DNA of 64,000 nt from Polaromonas sp. SP1 (GTDB lineage Bacteria; Pseudomonadota; Gammaproteobacteria; Burkholderiales; Burkholderiaceae_C), in contig NZ_CP031013.1 in assembly GCF_003711205.1 (NCBI RefSeq), positions 2,026,501-2,090,500 of the forward strand, in the 5' to 3' direction. A program made the position numbers and the translations under genes. Below are positions 16,886 through 25,930 of this stretch, piece by piece; position 1 is the stretch's first letter; each line of letters starts with the position of its first letter. Under the pieces are notes generated by a model, which was not told the origin of the DNA, searched no databases, and saw only the letters and a list, made by a program, of their open reading frames with translations.

Positions 16886-17956
16886 ATGAATTCCCCCACA
16901 CCTCTTCCAACGCCAGCTGGTACACGCCTCGACGTGCGCCACCTGAGCACCTTCTTCGACACCGACGAAGGCCTGATCCGCTCGGTCGCCGACGTGAGCT
17001 TCAGCATCCGCCCCGGCAAGACCACCGCGCTGGTCGGCGAGTCCGGCTCCGGCAAGTCGGTCACCAGCCTTACGCTGATGCGCCTGCTGTCGCGCACCGC
17101 TTCCACCCAGGTCAGCGGCGAGGCGATGTTCACCAACCGGGCCGGCCAGACAGTTGACTTGCTGTCATTGCCCGAAGCCGAGATGCGGCGCATACGCGGC
17201 AACGAAATCGCGATGATCTTCCAGGAGCCCATGACCAGCCTGAACCCGGTGTTCACCGTGGGCGAGCAGATCGCCGAGTCGGTGCGCCTGCACATGGGGC
17301 TGGACCGCAAGGCCGCGCTGGCCCACGCGTTGCGCATGCTGGAGCTGGTCGAGATCCCGGCCGCGAAGCAGCGCCTGAACGAATACCCGCACCAGCTCTC
17401 AGGCGGCATGCGCCAGCGCGTGATGATTGCCTTGGCCATGGCCTGCAACCCCACGCTGCTGATCGCCGACGAGCCGACCACCGCACTCGACGTGACCATC
17501 CAGGCGCAAATCCTGGAGCTGATGCGCCGGCTGCAGGCCGAGACCGGCATGAGCATTTTGTTCATCACGCACAACCTGGGTGTGGTGGCCCACCACGCCG
17601 ACGATGTGGCCGTGATGTACGCCGGCCGCATTGTGGAAGCCGCGCCTGTGCGCGAACTCTTTGCCCAGCCGCGCCACCCCTACACACAAGGCCTGCTGGC
17701 CTGCCTGCCGGCGCAGCAGCGCAAGCGCGAACTCGCCAGCGGCCAGACCGGCGCCAAGCGCCGCCTGTATGCGATTCGCGGCCAGGTCTCCAGCCCGCTG
17801 GCGCCGCCGCCGGGCTGCGCGTTTGAGCCGCGCTGCGACCTGGCGATTCCGCCTTGCCGCGACGCCATGCCCGCGCTGCTGGCGGCGGGCCCCACCCGTG
17901 CCGCGCGCTGCATTCGCGTGGAAGAAACAGCTACTGCCACGGTGGAGACCGTATGA
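16886..17956 (+). CDS. Peptide ABC transporter ATP-binding protein, DppD type
   Basis: 356 residues. Walker A GESGSGKS (51-58), signature LSGGMRQR, Walker [13 protein letters not shown], and the C-terminal oligopeptide-transporter extension with [10 protein letters not shown] and Cys-rich ends ([14 protein letters not shown]), which can hold an iron-sulfur cluster in DppD-type proteins. It powers the permease pair. Its stop overlaps the start of the second ATPase (ATGA at 17953). Confidence 0.94.
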   Translation: MNSPTPLPTPAGTRLDVRHLSTFFDTDEGLIRSVADVSFSIRPGKTTALVGESGSGKSVTSLTLMRLLSRTASTQVSGEAMFTNRAGQTVDLLSLPEAEMRRIRGNEIAMIFQEPMTSLNPVFTVGEQIAESVRLHMGLDRKAALAHALRMLELVEIPAAKQRLNEYPHQLSGGMRQRVMIALAMACNPTLLIADEPTTALDVTIQAQILELMRRLQAETGMSILFITHNLGVVAHHADDVAVMYAGRIVEAAPVRELFAQPRHPYTQGLLACLPAQQRKRELASGQTGAKRRLYAIRGQVSSPLAPPPGCAFEPRCDLAIPPCRDAMPALLAAGPTRAARCIRVEETATATVETV

Positions 17957-18930
17957 GCGCCCCTTTGATTGAGGTCAAAAACCTCCAGCGTTATTTCGGC
18001 GCGACGGCGAAACCGGTGCGTGCGGTGGACGACGTGTCCTTCAGCATCCAGCCCGGCGAAACCCTGGGCCTGGTCGGTGAGTCCGGCTCCGGCAAAAGCA
18101 CGATTGGCCGTACCCTGCTGCGCCTGATCGAAGCGACCTCGGGCCAGGTGCTCTACCGCGGTGAAGACCTGGGCACGGCCTCCAGCAGCCGCATGCGTGC
18201 GCTGCGCAGCAAGCTGCAGATGATTTTTCAGGACCCGTATGCCAGCCTGAACCCCAAGATGCGGGTCAAGGACATCCTCGGCGAAGCGCTGCAGGTGCAC
18301 GGCCTGGCCAAAGGCAAGGCGGCGCGCGAAGAACGCATCGCCGAGCTGCTGGAGCTGGTCGGCCTGCGCGCCGAACATGCCAGCCGCTACCCGCACGAAT
18401 TTTCCGGCGGCCAGCGCCAGCGCATCGGTGTCGCACGCGCCCTGGCGGTGGAGCCCGAGTTCATCGTAGCCGACGAGCCGCTGTCGGCGCTCGACGTGTC
18501 CATCCAGGCGCAGGTGGTCAACCTGCTGTGCGACCTGCGTGACCGCCTCTCGCTGACCATGCTGTTTATCTCGCACGATCTTGACGTGGTCGAGTACCTG
18601 TGCGACCGCGTGGTGGTGCTGTACCTGGGCCGCGTGATGGAAGTCGCGCCCACGGCCGAGCTCTTCGCCCGGCCGCTGCACCCTTATACGCAAGCCCTGC
18701 TGGCTGCCTCGCCCAAGCCCGACCCGGAGCACAAGAGCGAACGCATTGCGCTCAAGGGCGACATCCCCAGCCCCGTCAACCCGCCCTCGGGCTGCGTGTT
18801 CCGCACCCGTTGCCCGCATGCCATCGAGGCCTGCTCCACCACGCGCCCCGAGTTGCGTGACATGGGCCAGGGCCGTTTCAAGGCCTGCATCCGCGATGAC
18901 CTCGCGGTGCCCGTGCTGATGGCCGCCTGA
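17953..18930 (+). CDS. Peptide ABC transporter ATP-binding protein, DppF type
   Basis: 325 residues from ATG 17953, which overlaps the previous stop codon (ATGA), a sign of translational coupling. Walker [10 protein letters not shown], signature [10 protein letters not shown], Walker [13 protein letters not shown], and the C-terminal extension ([26 protein letters not shown]). Two different ATPases are usual for dipeptide/oligopeptide importers. The longer open frame to 17854 would overlap the previous gene by 100 bp and is not used. Confidence 0.94.
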   Translation: MSAPLIEVKNLQRYFGATAKPVRAVDDVSFSIQPGETLGLVGESGSGKSTIGRTLLRLIEATSGQVLYRGEDLGTASSSRMRALRSKLQMIFQDPYASLNPKMRVKDILGEALQVHGLAKGKAAREERIAELLELVGLRAEHASRYPHEFSGGQRQRIGVARALAVEPEFIVADEPLSALDVSIQAQVVNLLCDLRDRLSLTMLFISHDLDVVEYLCDRVVVLYLGRVMEVAPTAELFARPLHPYTQALLAASPKPDPEHKSERIALKGDIPSPVNPPSGCVFRTRCPHAIEACSTTRPELRDMGQGRFKACIRDDLAVPVLMAA

Positions 18931-18946
18931 TAATCAGATTCACTTT

Positions 18947-20239
18947 ATGACCACCTTGCAAGACCTTCTCGACCCGCAGATTGACCGCAGCTACAAGGGC
19001 TTTCCGCACAACAGCGCGCCGGTGCGCCGCTCCGACATGGGCAAGCAGGGCTGGAACGTGCTCAAGGGCGATTTGCCGCTGCCGCTGGCCATCGTCAAGC
19101 AGTCGGCCATGAAACACAACCTCGGCTGGATGCAGCGCTTTGCCAAGGGCCAGGGCGTGGACATGGCGCCGCACGGCAAGACCACCATGTCGCCGCAATT
19201 GCTGCAGCGCCAGCTGGACGAGGGCGCCTGGGGCCTGACCTTCGCCACCGTCGCGCAGATGCGCGCGGGCATCACCGCCGGTGCGAAACGCCTCATCATC
19301 GCCAACCAGGTGGTCAATGCGGTCGACCTGGCCGGCATCCAGGGCATGCTGCGCGAGTATCCCGGCCTGCGCATCGTCTTCCTCGTGGATTCAAAGGCAC
19401 AGCTCGCATTGATCGAAACCTGGGCGAAAGCGAATGCCGCGCAAGGGGTCTCACCCTTTGAAGTGCTGATGGAAATCGGCGTGATGGGCGCACGCACCGG
19501 TGTGCGCACCGATGCCGATGCGATGGCGCTGGCCTCCGCCATCCACGCCAGCCCGGCCTGCCGCCTGATGGGCATCGAGACTTATGAAGGGCAGGGCGCT
19601 ACCGGCAATTCTGACAACGACAAGGCCTATGCCGACACGCTGATGCAACGTGTCTGCGGCATCGCACTGGCCTGTGACCAGCAAGGCCTGTTCGACAGCG
19701 ACGAAGTCCTGATGACGGCCGGCGGCTCGGCCATCTTTGACCTGGTGAGCGGCTGGCTCACGCCCAAACTGTCGAAACCGGTGCGTGGCCTGCTGCGTTC
19801 GGGTTGCTACATCACGCATGACCACGGCAACTACAAGCGCCTGGTCAGCGCCGTCAACAGCCGCCTGCACGACAGCGACGGCCTCAAACCCGCCATCGAG
19901 GTCTGGGCTACGGTGCAGTCCTGCCCCGAGCCCGGCCTGGCCATCCTGGCCGTGGGCCGGCGTGACCTGTCTTACGACCTGGAGCTGCCCATCCCGCTGT
20001 CGACCGTGAATGCACCCGGCGCCGCGCCGGTGGCCGTGCCGGCCGACTGGAAGATCACGGCGCTCAACGACCAGCACGCCTACCTGCGTGGCGAAGGCCC
20101 GGCGCATGCGGCGCTCAAGGTCGGCGACCTGGTGGCGCTGGGTATTTCCCATCCCTGCACCACTTTCGACAAATGGCGCTGGATGCCGGTGGTGGATGAC
20201 AACTACGGTGTGTGTGATGCACTCGTCACCTGTTTTTAA
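18947..20239 (+). CDS. PLP-dependent D-amino acid deaminase/dehydratase (DSD1 fold)
   Basis: 430 residues. MAPHGKTTM holds the likely PLP lysine (K78); the C-terminal SHPCTTFDKW gives the metal-binding His and Cys of the D-serine dehydratase-like fold. The family includes D-serine dehydratase and D-threonine aldolase; in this operon, after deacylation of N-acyl-D-amino acids, it would remove the amino group of the free D-amino acid. Reaction and substrate are inferred from context, not shown. It starts 16 bp after the ATPase stop. An aldolase of the same fold family occurs at 954-2138 but has a different lysine motif (RPHAKLHK). Confidence 0.85.
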   Translation: MTTLQDLLDPQIDRSYKGFPHNSAPVRRSDMGKQGWNVLKGDLPLPLAIVKQSAMKHNLGWMQRFAKGQGVDMAPHGKTTMSPQLLQRQLDEGAWGLTFATVAQMRAGITAGAKRLIIANQVVNAVDLAGIQGMLREYPGLRIVFLVDSKAQLALIETWAKANAAQGVSPFEVLMEIGVMGARTGVRTDADAMALASAIHASPACRLMGIETYEGQGATGNSDNDKAYADTLMQRVCGIALACDQQGLFDSDEVLMTAGGSAIFDLVSGWLTPKLSKPVRGLLRSGCYITHDHGNYKRLVSAVNSRLHDSDGLKPAIEVWATVQSCPEPGLAILAVGRRDLSYDLELPIPLSTVNAPGAAPVAVPADWKITALNDQHAYLRGEGPAHAALKVGDLVALGISHPCTTFDKWRWMPVVDDNYGVCDALVTCF

Positions 20240-20278
20240 GCGGATTCATTTGTTGGTAGTAACAGGCCCTAAGCACTC

Positions 20279-21190
20279 ATGACCTCTCAAGTTCTTGCCA
20301 AAATTGCCGACACCATTGCCACCGCGCCGACCTCGCGGCGCAGCGTGCTGGAGTTGATCCTGCAGGACCCCCAGCGCGTGCTGGACGAAAGTTTTGAGCA
20401 ACTCGCGCAGCGCGCGGGCAGCTCGGTGCCCACCATCATGCGCACCTGCCGCGACCTGGGTTACCCCGGCCTGCGCGAGTTCAAGCTCGCGCTGGCGCAG
20501 GAAATGGCCGTCAGCGGCTCGCCGCTGCACCGCCGCGTGCAGCTGCACGACGACACCGAAGAAGTCATCTCCAAAGTCATCAAGGGCGCCGCCACTGCCG
20601 TGAGCGGTGTGCAGGCCCAGCTGAACATCGAGGCCGTGGAAGCCGCGGCCAACGCCATCGCACGCGCCACCCGCATCGACTGCTACAGCGTGGGCGTCAC
20701 GTCCAGCTTCATGGCCTCGGACATGCAGGCGCGGCTCTTCAGGCTTGGCCTGGTGTCGAATGCCTACCTGGACATTCACCTGCAACTGGTCTCAGCCGCC
20801 ACCATCAGCCCGCAAGGCGTGGTGTTTGCGATCTCCCACGTGGGCGGCATGCCCTCGCTGCTCGAGGCCGTCGAGGTCGCGCAGTCGCAAGGCGCCACCG
20901 TGATTGCACTGACCCAGCAGGGCACCGAACTCGCCAAACGCGCCGACATCGTGCTGGGCATCCATGTGCCCGACGATCCTGTGATGCATGTGGGCACCGA
21001 GGCCTACCTGGTGCATTTGACCGTGATCGAAATCCTGACCGTGCTGGTGGCCCAGCGCCTGGGCGACCGGGCCGTCAAACGCCTGGGCGGCGTGCGCGAT
21101 GTGCTCAGCACCCGCGGCGTGGACATGCGCCACTATCCAAAACTCGACTGGGACACCGTGACGGCCGTGAACGAAAGCAAGATCAAATGA
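20279..21190 (+). CDS. MurR/RpiR family transcriptional regulator
   Basis: 303 residues. N-terminal RpiR helix-turn-helix (FEQLAQRAGSSVPTIMRTCR, residues 39-58) and a C-terminal SIS sugar-binding-type domain (about 125-265) with YSVGVTSS and ISHVGGMPSLL. Such proteins sense phosphosugars or related ligands; here the neighbours suggest an acyl-amino acid or sugar-acid-like inducer. It overlaps the start of the aminoacylase gene (ATGA at 21187), so the regulator is part of the operon it probably controls. Confidence 0.92.
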   Translation: MTSQVLAKIADTIATAPTSRRSVLELILQDPQRVLDESFEQLAQRAGSSVPTIMRTCRDLGYPGLREFKLALAQEMAVSGSPLHRRVQLHDDTEEVISKVIKGAATAVSGVQAQLNIEAVEAAANAIARATRIDCYSVGVTSSFMASDMQARLFRLGLVSNAYLDIHLQLVSAATISPQGVVFAISHVGGMPSLLEAVEVAQSQGATVIALTQQGTELAKRADIVLGIHVPDDPVMHVGTEAYLVHLTVIEILTVLVAQRLGDRAVKRLGGVRDVLSTRGVDMRHYPKLDWDTVTAVNESKIK

Positions 21191-22662
21191 CGCGTGCGAC
21201 GCTGCTGGAAAACGGCTTGGTGATTGATGGAACGGGCAATGCCGGATTTATAGGCGATGTGTTGCTGGCAGGTGACCGCATTGCCGCCGTGGGGCCGGGT
21301 CTGTGGGGAAAGCTGCCCGGGGCCATGGCGCAAAGCGATGTGACGCGTGTGGACTGCACGGGCCTGGCCATCACGCCGGGTTTTGTCGATGTGCACACGC
21401 ATGACGACGCCATCGTGCTCAACCACCCCGAAATGCTGCCCAAGGTGTCGCAAGGCATCACCACCGTGGTCACGGGCAATTGCGGTATCTCGCTCGCACC
21501 CTTTGTGGTCAAGCAACCCGAGCCGCCGCTGAACCTGCTGGGCGCCGACTCCTTCCGTTTTGATTCTGTCGATGCGTATGAGCGCGCGGTGATGGCCGCG
21601 CAGCCGGCCGTCAATGTCGCCGTGCTGATCGGCCACACCACCTTGCGTTTTGCCTGCATGGACGACCTGACCCGCGCGGCCACGCCGGCGGAAGTCGACG
21701 CCATGTGCGCGCTGCTGGAAAAGTGCATGGAAAGCGGCGCCGCCGGCATGTCTTCCGGCCTGTTTTACGAACCCGCCTTTGCCGCGCCCGCTGAAGAGGT
21801 GGTGCGCCTGGCCCGCGTGGTGTCGCGCTTTGGCGGCGTTTACAGCACGCACCTGCGCGACGAGATGGCCAACATCATCGAAGCCCTGCACGAAGCCGGC
21901 GACTCCGCCTTCAGCGCCGGAGTGCCGCTCATCGTGTCGCACCACAAATGCGCCGGGCCTGCCAACTGGGGCCGCACACAACAAACACTGCCGCTGATCG
22001 AATCGCTGGCCGCACGCCAGTCCGTGGCCATGGACGTCTACCCCTACGTGGCCGGCTCCACCGTGCTGCGTGAAGACCTGGTCGACGGCGTGATCGACGT
22101 GCTCGTGAGCTGGTCTACCCCGCACCCCGAGATGACAGGCCGCACGCTGGCCTCCATCGCCGGCGAGTGGGGCGTCGATCAGAAAGAAGCCTGCCGCCGC
22201 CTGCAACCGGGCGGCGCCTGCTACTTCCAGATGCACGAGGATGACGTCAAACGTGTCATCGCGCACCCGCTGACCATGATCGGCTCCGACGGCCTGCCGC
22301 ACGACCAGCACCCGCACCCGCGCCTGTGGGGCGCTTTCCCGCGCGTGCTGGCACGCTACTGGCGCGAGCAAAAACTCTTCTCCCTCGAAACCGCCATCTA
22401 CAAGATGACCGGCATGTCGGCCCGCAACTTCCGCCTGCACCAGCGCGGCCAGCTGCAGCCCGGCTGGCACGCCGACGTGGTGGTGCTGGACCCGGCGCGT
22501 GTGCGCGACGTGGCGACGTATGAAGACCCGATCGCCTTGTCGGAAGGCATCGAGAAGGTGTTTGTGAATGGCGAGCTGGCGTATGTGGCCGGCAATGCCG
22601 ATGCGGCGAATGCCAAGGTTCAGGCGCGTGCCGGCCGTTTGCTCAAACGCGGGGCGGCCTGA
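21187..22662 (+). CDS. N-acyl-D-amino acid deacylase (D-aminoacylase)
   Basis: 491 residues, standard for this amidohydrolase family. The metal residues line up with those of Alcaligenes D-aminoacylase: HTHDD (H70, H72), NCGIS (C99), then STHLRDE, SHHK and GSDGLPHD. It hydrolyses N-acyl-D-amino acids to a free D-amino acid and a carboxylate. It is translationally coupled to the RpiR gene and is the last gene of the operon, followed by a REP-pair hairpin at 22689-22753. Chain length of the acyl group or preferred amino acid cannot be read from the sequence. Confidence 0.93.
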   Translation: MTRATLLENGLVIDGTGNAGFIGDVLLAGDRIAAVGPGLWGKLPGAMAQSDVTRVDCTGLAITPGFVDVHTHDDAIVLNHPEMLPKVSQGITTVVTGNCGISLAPFVVKQPEPPLNLLGADSFRFDSVDAYERAVMAAQPAVNVAVLIGHTTLRFACMDDLTRAATPAEVDAMCALLEKCMESGAAGMSSGLFYEPAFAAPAEEVVRLARVVSRFGGVYSTHLRDEMANIIEALHEAGDSAFSAGVPLIVSHHKCAGPANWGRTQQTLPLIESLAARQSVAMDVYPYVAGSTVLREDLVDGVIDVLVSWSTPHPEMTGRTLASIAGEWGVDQKEACRRLQPGGACYFQMHEDDVKRVIAHPLTMIGSDGLPHDQHPHPRLWGAFPRVLARYWREQKLFSLETAIYKMTGMSARNFRLHQRGQLQPGWHADVVVLDPARVRDVATYEDPIALSEGIEKVFVNGELAYVAGNADAANAKVQARAGRLLKRGAA

Positions 22663-22688
22663 GCTTTTAGCGGTTTTTCCATCCCTGC

Positions 22689-22753
22689 CGTTCGGGCTGA
22701 GCCTGTCGAAGCCGTGCGTGAATTAAGCCCGTCGACAGGCTCAGGGCGAACGG
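22689..22753. terminator. Inverted REP pair between convergent genes
   Basis: CGTTCGGGCTGAGCCTGTCGAA on the left and TCGACAGGCTCAGGGCGAACG on the right form a near-perfect stem with a loop of about 20 bp. It sits between the deacylase stop and the 3' end of the LysR gene on the other strand and could end both transcripts. Confidence 0.7.
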
Positions 22754-22778
22754 GGAATTACCAGGGCCGGAGGTTCAA

Positions 22779-23762
22779 TCAATCCAAAGAGTCGACCGTA
22801 TCCGGATCCGGCCCATCCCCAATCGCCTCCCGCGTCAGCGCCGCCTGGCTCTTGAGCCAGTCGCAAAACGCAATCACCTCCGGCCGGGCCACGTTGCGCG
22901 GGCCGACGATCAGCCAGTAACTCATGGGCGACTCCATGCGCATCTGCGTCAGCGGCTCCACCAGGTCGCCTGAGGCCAGGCTTTCAGCGATTAGCGGCAG
23001 CCGGGCCAGCACCACGCCCTGGCCTGTCAGCGTGGCCTGCACCATCTGGTAGGCGTAATTGAAGTACAGCCAGCGTTTGGCTTCCAGCTTGGGGCTGGCG
23101 TGCAGTTCGAGCCAGCGGCGCCAGGTCAGCCACTCCAGGTGGGTGTGGTGGGCGTCGCCCGCCTCGATCAGCGTGAACTGCGCCAGGTCGTCCGGCTTTT
23201 TCAGCCTGGGCCCGCTTTTGAGCAGCCAGGGGCTGATCACCGGCGTGATCTGCTCGCCGAACAGGCGTATGGCACCCGGCGGCATGGCGCTGGCCGGCGC
23301 GTAGCGCAGCGCCAGGTCCAGGTCCGAAATGTCCAGATCCACCGCCACGTCCGACGCATCAATCCGGATGTCGATATCGGGGTTGTCGCGCTGGAAACCC
23401 TCCAGCCGCGGGATCAGCCACATCGACGCAAATGAGGCAAAGGTGGTGAGCGAGACGCTTTTGCGCCCCGCGCTCTGGCGGATCTGCCGCACGGCGTTGT
23501 CGATGCGCTCCAGCGAGGGCGTGACCGCCCGCAGCAGGATGCCGCCGGCGTTGGTGAGCTCTACCGCGCGGGTGTGGCGGTGAAACAGGCTCACGCCCAC
23601 GTCTTCTTCCAGGCCCTGGATCTGGCGGCTCACGGCCGACTGGGTGAGGGCCAGTTCTTCCGAGGCGGCGCGGAAGTTGAGGTGGCGGGCGACGGCCTCA
23701 AAGGCCCGCAGCTGGCCGGCAGAAATGGGCCGGGAGCGGAGGTGGGTTTGTGAATGGAGCAT
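22779..23762 (-). CDS. LysR-type transcriptional regulator
   Basis: 327 residues. HTH at residues 29-52 (NFRAASEELALTQSAVSRQI), LysR effector domain after about residue 95. Resembles GcvA-type regulators (WLIPRLEGF). It is divergent from the DUF2917 gene, with which it shares the AT-rich 23763-23924 region and a dyad at 23808-23834, a pairing I consider functional. Regulator target most likely the DUF2917 gene. Confidence 0.92.
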   Translation of the reverse strand: MLHSQTHLRSRPISAGQLRAFEAVARHLNFRAASEELALTQSAVSRQIQGLEEDVGVSLFHRHTRAVELTNAGGILLRAVTPSLERIDNAVRQIRQSAGRKSVSLTTFASFASMWLIPRLEGFQRDNPDIDIRIDASDVAVDLDISDLDLALRYAPASAMPPGAIRLFGEQITPVISPWLLKSGPRLKKPDDLAQFTLIEAGDAHHTHLEWLTWRRWLELHASPKLEAKRWLYFNYAYQMVQATLTGQGVVLARLPLIAESLASGDLVEPLTQMRMESPMSYWLIVGPRNVARPEVIAFCDWLKSQAALTREAIGDGPDPDTVDSLD

Positions 23763-23807
23763 GACAGTGTGGGGCTGAAAAGACGCAATTAGGGCAATTC
23801 GGGCCTG

Positions 23808-23834
23808 ATTGATTAATGCGATTATGGAATCAAT
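23808..23834. promoter_or_regulatory. LysR-type operator candidate (ATTGATT-N13-AATCAAT)
   Basis: Exact 7-bp arms in the AT-rich divergent promoter region between the LysR gene and the DUF2917 gene. Confidence 0.5.
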
Positions 23835-23924
23835 AGCTTACCGCGATTTCATTGGACTGTGCAAGCCCGCAGCGAGATGATTCAACCCTCATCACTCACT
23901 TCATGCCCTTTCAGGAGAACCACC

Positions 23925-24557
23925 ATGGACCACGCAGCTCACCCCTCAGGAGATCGATTCTTGCAACAGGCTTCAGACGCCACCAACGGCCACGTGGCCG
24001 GCCTGGCGGGCTTCTGGAAACTGGGCGCGGGCCGGGCGCTGACGCTGCGTGCCTCGCAGGCCGGTGTGTTGCGAATTGCGCATGGCCGGGTCTGGGCCAC
24101 CTTCGACTTTGCCAGCCAGGACATCCATGTCCGCGCCGGCGACCACTTCCTCGGCCGGGGCGAAAGCCTTTCGCTGCGGGCGGGTGAGTCGCTGGTGATG
24201 GAGTCCTTCAGCGCTGGTCACGCTGCTTCCGCGTATTTCAGCTGGGAGCCGGCAACGGCCTGCGCCGAAGTGACCGAGATGAAAGAGCCTTCGGGCTGGC
24301 GCGCCGGCGTCATGCAGCCCCTGGTGGACCTGCGCGCCGCCTTCGGCCTGGCCGCCGGCGCCCTGGGCCGCCTGGCCCGCGGGCTGGTGATGGGCGCGGC
24401 TGCCGCTGCTGAAGCGGTGCTGACCCCCATCGCCCTGGTGTTCGTCACCGCCCGCGCCCGGCCCCACGTCACCGGCCACGACTTTGACACCTACAAGGAC
24501 AACCAGGCCCAGCCGCGAAGCTACAACGTGCTGGCCATGTCCAACCTGGTGAGCTGA
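23925..24557 (+). CDS. DUF2917 domain protein
   Basis: 210 residues from ATG 23925, preceded by AGGAGA at 23912; the frame opens earlier (23859) without a ribosome site. The middle contains a DUF2917-like beta-rich core: a WKLGAGRALTLRASQAGVLR start, a GRVWATFD turn and a GDHFLGRGESLSL repeat (residues about 30-95), likely a small double-barrel fold. A helical tail follows. Function unknown. Divergent from the LysR gene and ended by a strong terminator. Confidence 0.78.
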   Translation: MDHAAHPSGDRFLQQASDATNGHVAGLAGFWKLGAGRALTLRASQAGVLRIAHGRVWATFDFASQDIHVRAGDHFLGRGESLSLRAGESLVMESFSAGHAASAYFSWEPATACAEVTEMKEPSGWRAGVMQPLVDLRAAFGLAAGALGRLARGLVMGAAAAAEAVLTPIALVFVTARARPHVTGHDFDTYKDNQAQPRSYNVLAMSNLVS

Positions 24558-24614
24558 ATCAGCATCGCAGCCGGCCACCCAGCCAATAGTTTTTTACTCC
24601 GGGAAAACCGTTCA

Positions 24615-24645
24615 CCCGCAGTCTGCAAAGGCTGCGGGTTTTTTT
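24615..24645 (+). terminator. Rho-independent terminator
   Basis: CCCGCAG (24615-24621), a 10-bp loop, CTGCGGG (24632-24638) and a run of seven T. It ends the DUF2917 transcript and overlaps the last codon of the convergent TfoX-type gene. Confidence 0.85.
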
Positions 24646-25114
24646 ATGGGCGGCTGCGGGGTTTGGCGGTTTTGGCTGGCTTGGCCGTTTTGGCGGCCGG
24701 CGCTTTTTTTTTCACCTTGGGCGCTTTGGGTGTTTTCGCCGCTTTGGCTGCCCGCGCCTTCAGCGCGCAGTCCAGCGCCACACGCGCCCACGGCAGCATC
24801 ACCGCGGGCGACTCCATCGCTTCCTCGGGCGCCGTGTAGTAGTTGAGGCTGTGCGGCGCCGCCACGCCGTTGCGGGTGATCTCATAGGTGAAGCGTTCGC
24901 AGCCCTGGGCTTCATAGAGCCCGCGCGTGTCCGCGTCGGCCTTGAGCCACAGCTTGTCGCCGCCGCCCAGGTCGGCCACCAGGGCCAGTGTCAGGCCTGA
25001 GGTGCTGATGCCCCAGCCGCCGAACATGCGTTTGGCGGTGCACGGCCCCACGCCTGACAAAAGCTCGCAGCAGTACATCGCAAAATCGTGGTGGGGTGCG
25101 TTGGATGAAGCCAT
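24644..25114 (-). CDS. TfoX/Sxy N-terminal domain protein with Lys/Ala/Pro tail
   Basis: 156 residues from ATG 25114 (MASSNAPHH). CELLSGVGPCTAKRMFGGWG (about 16-35) is the TfoX_N signature, a fold shared with the competence regulator Sxy/TfoX. Here it lacks a TfoX_C domain; instead a tail of about 40 residues is almost only Ala, Lys and Pro (AKAAKTPKAPKVKKKAP), like histone H1-type tails, so DNA or RNA binding is possible. Function otherwise unknown. The stop lies in the terminator of the neighbouring gene. Confidence 0.8.
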   Translation of the reverse strand: MASSNAPHHDFAMYCCELLSGVGPCTAKRMFGGWGISTSGLTLALVADLGGGDKLWLKADADTRGLYEAQGCERFTYEITRNGVAAPHSLNYYTAPEEAMESPAVMLPWARVALDCALKARAAKAAKTPKAPKVKKKAPAAKTAKPAKTAKPRSRP

Positions 25115-25179
25115 GCCGCCACGATAGCAAAAGCGCATCAAATCGGCGGCGGCAGGCCTTTGCCCGCGATAATTTGCGG

Positions 25180-25737
25180 ATGCCCCCTGTTTCGCCGACC
25201 CTGTCCCCTGCCGCCTCCGGTGTTCCTTCCACGCCATCGCCCGTGCGCGTGGTGGTGATGGGCGTGGCCGGCTGCGGCAAATCGGCGGTCGGGCGCTTGA
25301 TCGCCGACCAGCTGGCGCTGCCGCTGATTGAAGGCGACGACTTCCACCCGCCCGGCAACATCCGCAAGATGCAGCAGGGCATCCCCCTGGCCGATGAAGA
25401 CCGTGCCGACTGGCTGCGGCAGCTGGGCGCCGAACTGGCGCGCCACCCGGACGGCGTGGTGCTGACCTGCTCGGCGCTCAAGGCGGCTTACCGCAGCAGC
25501 CTGCGCGACGCCGCGCCGGGCCTGCAGTTTGTGCACCTGGCCATCAGCCAGGCAGAGTCCCTGCGGCGCGTGTCGGTGCGGCCCGGCCACTTCTACCCGC
25601 CCAGCCTGGTGGCCAGCCAGTTTGAGGCGCTGCAGGATCCCTCGGCCGAGGCCGGGGTGCTGACACTGGACGGCGACGCGCCGCTGCAAGCGCTGGCGCA
25701 GCGCGCAGCCGCCTGGCTCGGCGGCGCCGGCCGCTAG
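25180..25737 (+). CDS. Gluconokinase (GntK/IdnK-type carbohydrate kinase)
   Basis: 185 residues. GVAGCGKS Walker A (about 28-35), GDDFHPPGNIRKMQQGIPLADEDR (52-75, the gluconate-binding part), and LTCSALKAAYR. It phosphorylates gluconate to 6-phosphogluconate for the Entner-Doudoroff or pentose pathway. The ATG at 25180 is used; the frame opens earlier at 25096 but overlaps the divergent TfoX-type start region. A neighbour gluconate transporter is not present. Confidence 0.93.
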   Translation: MPPVSPTLSPAASGVPSTPSPVRVVVMGVAGCGKSAVGRLIADQLALPLIEGDDFHPPGNIRKMQQGIPLADEDRADWLRQLGAELARHPDGVVLTCSALKAAYRSSLRDAAPGLQFVHLAISQAESLRRVSVRPGHFYPPSLVASQFEALQDPSAEAGVLTLDGDAPLQALAQRAAAWLGGAGR

Positions 25738-25753
25738 CCGCATTTATCAATCA

Positions 25754-25809
25754 AATTGGCCTCCAGCCCAGGCAGGGTATGGGCTATGCGCTATTAAATT
25801 TATAGCGCT
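25754..25809. repeat. Dispersed GCTAT/ATAGC-type intergenic repeat
   Basis: TTGGCCTCCAGCCCAGGCAG, a GGGCTATGCG-CTATTAAATT-TATAGCG palindrome. Lies between gluconokinase and the MBL-fold gene. Confidence 0.75.
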
Positions 25810-25930
25810 ACGCCGATCACAAGCGCACGGCCGGGTTTTGCGGTTCAACTATCCGTAACGAGTTACGTTTAAGTAAAATCCCCGCATACCGGCGGCTTTT
25901 GCTTCGCCGCGCCCACAACAGGAAGCCCCG

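Noticed and set aside
15095..16942. A 615-codon open frame on the minus strand
   Set aside because: Antisense to two permease genes with clear membrane helices; the translated sequence is almost only Gln, His, Arg and Asp.
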